The translations under genes were made by a program, and so were the position numbers. From positions 1 through 5,992 of the forward strand of contig JAUXBO010000163.1 in assembly GCA_030619345.1 (NCBI GenBank): 5,992 bases of DNA. Reading direction: 5' to 3'. Positions 5,348 through 5,992 of the stretch are shown in pieces. Position 1 is the first letter of the stretch; every line of letters begins with the position of its first letter. Source of the DNA: Candidatus Zixiibacteriota bacterium. Lineage in GTDB: Bacteria; Zixibacteria; MSB-5A5; GN15; FEB-12. The notes under the pieces are model-generated. The model saw only the letters and a program-made list of their open reading frames with translations. It was not told the DNA's origin and ran no database searches.

Positions 5348-5992
5348 ATGGATAACGTCGGAAATAATTCATATGATCACCGCATAGCGCAGCTGGAACG
5401 CGAAATTTCTTCACTCAAGGAATTAGTCAACAGCTTAGTCGAGAACAAAACACCCGTACAATCAAGACCAGAGGAGCAGGCGGTGCCGCCTGTAAAAGAA
5501 CCTCTCCAGCAGGCCGAAACATCGGTTCCAGCCCCGATGCCTACTGTGGCTCAGCCGCAGAAACCTCCGAAACCCACATTTCCTCCCAAAATTGTGGCTG
5601 CCCCGAAAGAAAGTTCATTCTCGATTCCTGAGCATATGAGATCGGGAGAGTACTGGCTGAACAAAGTCGGCATTGGACTCGTTTTGTTCGCCGTACTATT
5701 CTTCTTCAAATACTCAATCGATCAGGGATGGCTCACACCTGAGGTCCGCATTGGCATGGGCCTGACGCTCGGTGTCGCTCTAAATGCAATTGCTTTTCGC
5801 ATCTATGGCCGACGCCGCCATTTCAGTCTGGTTATGTTTGGTGGTGGTATTGCGACATTTTATATGACCGGGTTTGCAGCCTTTCAGTTGTTTCAGTTAG
5901 TACCTCACCTGACGGCCATGGGTTTTATGATCCTGGTGACAGTTTTTGCTATTGGAGTTTCGGTGAAGCAGGGGGAGCAAGTTCTTTCGCTC
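5348..5992 (+). CDS. DUF2339 family multi-spanning membrane protein, N-terminal part
   Basis: The frame is open to the right edge, giving 215 residues of a longer protein. Residues 10-32 form a short coiled coil (IAQLEREISSLKELVNSLVE), and 36-86 are a proline-, glutamine- and lysine-rich linker. EYWLNKVGIGLVLFAVLFFFKYSIDQGWLTPEVRIGMG (101-138, in pieces) is the hallmark DUF2339 opening: a first membrane helix, then a conserved W-[L/I]-x-P-x-x-R turn. Further hydrophobic segments lie near 133-152, 160-182 and 187-205, with GRRRHF between the second and third, typical of a polytopic inner-membrane protein. Family members usually have many more helices, so most of the protein is missing. The function is unknown. 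The ATG at 5348 has only a weak AGG ten bases upstream. An in-frame ATG at 5330 would add six residues (MIGISR), and a TGA at 5321 bounds the frame. The gene lies 102 bases after the regulator on the same strand and may be co-transcribed; that gap holds no clear terminator or promoter. Confidence 0.85.
   Translation, partial: MDNVGNNSYDHRIAQLEREISSLKELVNSLVENKTPVQSRPEEQAVPPVKEPLQQAETSVPAPMPTVAQPQKPPKPTFPPKIVAAPKESSFSIPEHMRSGEYWLNKVGIGLVLFAVLFFFKYSIDQGWLTPEVRIGMGLTLGVALNAIAFRIYGRRRHFSLVMFGGGIATFYMTGFAAFQLFQLVPHLTAMGFMILVTVFAIGVSVKQGEQVLSL

Overview
The window reads as a stretch of chromosome from a bacterium of moderate GC content that I cannot place with certainty. The PAS-PAS-LuxR-type regulator and the DUF2339-type membrane protein are bacterial in style. 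The left-edge gene is a GatE-type Glu-tRNA(Gln) amidotransferase subunit, a family classically described from archaea. An uncultured or candidate bacterial phylum would fit this mixture, but no 16S rRNA or ribosomal protein is present to settle it.

Layout. (1) Positions 1-1363, minus strand: gatE, cut off at its 3' end by the window edge. (2) Positions 1364-2007: a 644-base gap between divergent genes with no convincing gene but an unusual density of inverted repeats. These include two adjacent related hairpins and a 12-bp-stem hairpin. (3) Positions 2008-3678, plus strand: a full-length NFACT/RqcH (Rqc2) protein of 556 residues, possibly translated from a leaderless mRNA. (4) Positions 3679-4078: a 400-base gap with a sigma70-like promoter, a leader with several potential stems and a tandem 12-bp repeat. 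(5) Positions 4079-5245, plus strand: a 388-residue regulator with two PAS domains, a helical linker and a LuxR-type helix-turn-helix. (6) Positions 5348-5992, plus strand: the N-terminal 215 residues of a DUF2339 membrane protein that continues past the right edge.

How they fit together. gatE and rqcH both act in translation: charging of tRNA(Gln), and tailing of nascent chains on stalled large ribosomal subunits. They are divergently transcribed, and the sequence shows no shared operon. The regulator has its own long leader and probably its own promoter. The DUF2339 gene follows it after 102 bases with no clear terminator, so read-through is possible. No transposase, CRISPR array, tRNA or rRNA was seen. 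The least explained parts are the two intergenic regions.
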